Shown in pieces: positions 61,326 to 64,000 of a DNA stretch of 64,000 nt; position 1 is the stretch's first letter, and each line of letters starts with the position of its first letter. A program made the position numbers and the translations under genes. The stretch is from Paracidovorax cattleyae (GTDB lineage Bacteria > Pseudomonadota > Gammaproteobacteria > Burkholderiales > Burkholderiaceae_C), in assembly GCF_900104515.1 (NCBI RefSeq), contig NZ_FNJL01000008.1, positions 62,001 to 126,000 on the forward strand, given 5' to 3'. The notes beneath the pieces are model-generated. The model searched no databases. It saw only the letters and a list, made by a program, of their open reading frames with translations, and was not told the DNA's origin.

Positions 61326-61430
61326 TGCGCTGCCGGCGCATCGGCCACGCTCTGCGGCATGCTCCCGCATTGGGTGCGGTCCCTGCGGCCCCGTGCCCGC
61401 CGTTGTTTCCATTTCTGCTTTTCGAATCCC

Positions 61431-62681
61431 ATGCGCCCGCTGACCCTTGGCATCGACTTCGGCACTTCCAATTCCGCGCTGGCGGTTCGGCGCGACGGGG
61501 AGGCGGCACGGATGGTGCCCGTGGAGCAGTCCTTCCACACGCTGCCGACGGCGATGTTCTTCAACACCGAAGAGTCCCGCACGCACGTGGGCCGGGATGC
61601 GATCGCCCAGTACCTGGCGGGCACCGAGGGGCGGTTGATGCGTTCGCTCAAGAGCCTGCTGGGCAGCGCTCTGCTGGAGGAGAAGACGGCGGTGCAGGGA
61701 GCGCTGATGAGCTACCAGGACATCATCGCGCTGTTCCTGCGAACGATGGCGCAGCGCGCACAGGCCGTGGTGGGCGACGCTCCCGCGCATGTCGTGCTGG
61801 GGCGGCCGGTGCATTTCGTGGACGGTGATCCGGCGCGGGATGCCCTGGCGGAGGGCGCGCTGCGGCGGGCCGCGGAAATGGCCGGCTTCGCGGATATCTC
61901 CTTCCAGCTCGAACCCATCGCGGCGGCGCTCGATTACGAACAGCGCGTGGATCGGGAAACGCGCGTGCTGGTGGTGGACATCGGTGGGGGGACATCCGAC
62001 TTCACGGTGGTCCTGCTCGGGCCGGAACGCTCACGCCGCGCCGACCGCAGTGGCGATGTGCTCGCCACCGCCGGCGTGCACCTGGGCGGCACGGATTTCG
62101 ACCAGCGCCTCAGCCGCTCGCACGTGATGCCCCTGCTCGGCCTCGGGCACCACGGGCCATCGGGGCGGGAGGTGCCCAGCCGCATCTTCTTCGACCTCTC
62201 GACCTGGCATCTGATCCAGTGGCTTTACAGCCCCAAGGCGCTCGCGGAGGCGAAGGGGCTGCGCCCGGACTACCGCGACGCCCGCCTGCACGACCGGTTG
62301 ATGGCCGTGCTCTCGGACCGGTGGGGGCATCGCCTGGCGCAGGCCGTGGAGCAGGCGAAGATCGATGTCTCGAGCACCGGGGCGCCAGCGGCGCTGCCGC
62401 TCGGATGGCTGGAGCGGGACCTCGAGGCGACCATCACCCCGGTCTCGCTGGCGGGCACGCTGCAGTTACCGCTGCAGGAGGTGGTGCGGTGCGCTTCGGA
62501 GTGCCTTGCCGCGGCCGATCTCGGGGCCCGGGGCGTGGACGCGCTCTACCTCACGGGCGGCTCCTCCGCCCTCAGGCCCTTGCGGGATGCGCTGGCCGTG
62601 GCGTTTCCCGGCGTGCCCCAGGTCGAAGGGGACCTGTTCGGCGGCGTGGCCTCCGGGCTGGCCTACACCGTCCGCTCCTGA
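61431..62681 (+). CDS. Hsp70-family ATPase (YegD-like)
   Basis: A 416-aa protein with the actin/Hsp70 nucleotide-binding fold: phosphate-1 LGIDFGTSNSALAV, phosphate-2 LVVDIGGGTSDFTVVL, adenosine motif ALYLTGGSSALRPL. The substrate-binding domain and lid of DnaK are absent, as in YegD. The start at 61431 was chosen because homologous N-termini begin MRPLTLGIDFG. Function is unknown. Confidence 0.9.
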   Translation: MRPLTLGIDFGTSNSALAVRRDGEAARMVPVEQSFHTLPTAMFFNTEESRTHVGRDAIAQYLAGTEGRLMRSLKSLLGSALLEEKTAVQGALMSYQDIIALFLRTMAQRAQAVVGDAPAHVVLGRPVHFVDGDPARDALAEGALRRAAEMAGFADISFQLEPIAAALDYEQRVDRETRVLVVDIGGGTSDFTVVLLGPERSRRADRSGDVLATAGVHLGGTDFDQRLSRSHVMPLLGLGHHGPSGREVPSRIFFDLSTWHLIQWLYSPKALAEAKGLRPDYRDARLHDRLMAVLSDRWGHRLAQAVEQAKIDVSSTGAPAALPLGWLERDLEATITPVSLAGTLQLPLQEVVRCASECLAAADLGARGVDALYLTGGSSALRPLRDALAVAFPGVPQVEGDLFGGVASGLAYTVRS

Positions 62682-62690
62682 GGCGGCCGG

Positions 62691-63653
62691 TCAGCCGCCC
62701 CCGGCGGCGTCTTCCTTCTTCATGGCCAGCGCCGCGTCGTAGAGCGTGTTGCGCGGCGCTCCGCTGATCTCGGCCGCCAGCCGGACGGCGGTCTTGACGG
62801 GCAGCTCGGCCAGCAGCTGGCGCAGGATGCGCAGGCCGGCGGTGGTGGCGGGGTGGTCATCGCCTCCGGGCACGGCCGCGGGATGCACGACGATGGCGAA
62901 TTCCCCGCGCATGCGCGAGCTTCCTTCTTCTCCCAGCCAGGCGGCGAGGGCCTGTGCGGGCAGGGTGGCGATTTCCTCGAACTGCTTGGTGATCTCCCGT
63001 GCCAGGGTGACCTGCCGGTCACCCAGGGGCGCCAGCGCCGCCGCGAGGTCGGCGATGCGGTGGGGCGCTTCCAGCAGGACGGTGCAGCGGTGTTCGGCCG
63101 CGAGGGCCTGGACGGCGGCCTGGCGCTCCGAGGCGCGCGTGGGCAGGAACCCGGCGAAGAGAAATCCCCCGGCCAGCGGCCGGTGGGAGGCCGCACCGGC
63201 ATCGAGGGCGCCCGCCACGCTGAGAGCGGCCGTCACGCTGCTCGCGCCGGGCAGCGGCAGCGCGCGCAGCCCGGCCGCCTGCACGGCGGCGACGAGCCGG
63301 GCTCCCGGGTCGCTCACGCCCGGGGTGCCGGCGTCGCTCACGTAGGCGACGCGCTCGCCGCGCTGCAGCCGCTGCACGACGGCCTGCGCCGCCTCGGCTT
63401 CGTTATGCTGGTGCACGGCCATCCACTGCGACGGGGCCTTGTCGATGCCGTAGGCGCGCAGCAGGGACTGCGTGTGGCGGGTGTCCTCGCAGGCGACGGC
63501 GTCGGCCAGCTGCAACACGTGCAGGGCGCGCAAGGTGATGTCCGCGAGGTTGCCGATCGGGGTCGCGACGACGTAGAGGGCGCCCTGCGGATAATGCTGC
63601 GCTGCGGCCGCGTCGCGCGCGGCGGACAGGGCGGAGGCGAAAGAGGCGCTCAA
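62691..63653 (-). CDS. rsmI: RsmI, 16S rRNA 2'-O-ribose C1402 methyltransferase
   Basis: A 320-aa protein with segments ALYVVATPIGNLADITLRAL, ADAVACEDTRHTQSLLRAYG, VSDAGTPGVSDPGARLVAAV and LPLPGASSVTAALSVAG, followed by the C-terminal helical domain. The start is uncertain: a TTG at 63653 gives about 25 residues before the conserved segment and overlaps the first base of the divergent yraN ATG. Confidence 0.93.
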   Translation of the reverse strand: MSASFASALSAARDAAAAQHYPQGALYVVATPIGNLADITLRALHVLQLADAVACEDTRHTQSLLRAYGIDKAPSQWMAVHQHNEAEAAQAVVQRLQRGERVAYVSDAGTPGVSDPGARLVAAVQAAGLRALPLPGASSVTAALSVAGALDAGAASHRPLAGGFLFAGFLPTRASERQAAVQALAAEHRCTVLLEAPHRIADLAAALAPLGDRQVTLAREITKQFEEIATLPAQALAAWLGEEGSSRMRGEFAIVVHPAAVPGGDDHPATTAGLRILRQLLAELPVKTAVRLAAEISGAPRNTLYDAALAMKKEDAAGGG

Positions 63654-64000
63654 TGGGAATCCTTGAAAAAAAGACCGGCGGCACGGACGGAGCCGCGCGA
63701 AAGACCACGACGACGCGGGCAGCGGGCATGGCCGCGGAGGACCGCGCACTGGACCATCTGCAGGCTGCCGGCCTGCGGCTGCTGGCGCGCAATTATCGGA
63801 CGCCGGGCCGTGGAGGCGGGGAGATCGACCTGATCCTGCGCGACCGCGACGGTACGCTGGTCTTCGTGGAGGTGCGCAGCCGCGCGAGCGATGCCTATGG
63901 CGGCGCGGGCGCCAGCATCGGCGCAGCCAAGCGGCGGCGGATCGTGTTCGCGGCGCGGCACTACCTGCTGCGCTGGCCGTCGCTGCCGCCGTGCCGCTTC
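63653..64000 (+). CDS. yraN: YraN/UPF0102 family nuclease-like protein (partial)
   Basis: 116 codons run to the window edge; the C-terminus is missing. It contains ARNYRTPGRGGGEIDLILRD and LVFVEVRSRASDAYGGAGAS, the restriction-endonuclease-like core of the UPF0102 family (Asp and Glu of the GEIDLI and VEVR strands). An alternative start is the ATG at 63728. The gene is divergent from rsmI. Confidence 0.88.
   Translation, partial: MGILEKKTGGTDGAARKTTTTRAAGMAAEDRALDHLQAAGLRLLARNYRTPGRGGGEIDLILRDRDGTLVFVEVRSRASDAYGGAGASIGAAKRRRIVFAARHYLLRWPSLPPCRF

Overview
The window looks like the chromosome of a plant-associated Comamonadaceae bacterium, most likely Acidovorax of the avenae/citrulli type. 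Supporting signs are high GC, betaproteobacterial ribosomal and trp gene arrangements, an Hrp-type type III secretion (T3SS) secretin, PIP-box promoters as read by HrpX-type regulators, and a XopP/RipH-like effector. The assignment rests on recalled family resemblance, not on a search.

Layout. (1) 1-8136 is the edge of the hrp cluster: hrcC (runs off the left end), a divergent methyltransferase-hpaH pair, and a convergent four-gene operon made of a 564-aa Gly/Ala-rich protein, an HrpB1/HrpK-like TPR protein, a GNAT-like protein and a 270-aa unknown. Two oppositely oriented PIP boxes lie between hrcC and the methyltransferase. (2) 8137-16289 is accessory DNA: a 1.3-kb gene-poor stretch, a low-GC candidate effector with a cysteine-protease-like C-terminus, and debris of an integrating conjugative element (ICE), an IS21 istB and a group II intron reverse transcriptase. 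This debris brackets an intact LysR-AzoR-LLM-pirin cluster. (3) 16290-21103 holds trpG, dinB-like, lysE-like, trpD, a 50-aa membrane protein, trpC and ung, with no trpE next to trpG. (4) 21142-24300 holds a XopP/RipH-like effector under a perfect PIP box and a decayed second copy. (5) 24299-31402 holds a gamma-glutamyltransferase family gene, an EamA transporter, queA, a frameshifted amidase with a membrane-anchored partner (possible effector/immunity pair), a FAH-family protein and an AraC regulator. (6) 31399-43190 is mostly housekeeping: HD-GYP, recG, oxyR, dps, ubiA, a putative lipid-sugar modification operon (YdjC deacetylase, GtrA, 55-aa protein, ArnT-like transferase), proC and glpK. 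(7) 43236-52144 is the glycerol regulon: glpR, glpSTPQ, a DUF2160 gene, glpV and glpD. (8) 52149-61173 carries the spc and alpha ribosomal operons from rplN to rplQ, followed by initiator tRNA-fMet. (9) 61431-64000 holds an Hsp70-like gene, rsmI and the start of yraN.

How the genes work together. The hrp parts and both effector loci would form one HrpX-type regulon for host interaction. The glp block is a complete glycerol uptake, phosphorylation and oxidation unit with a regulator. The spc/alpha block makes ribosomal proteins, SecY and the RNA polymerase alpha subunit.
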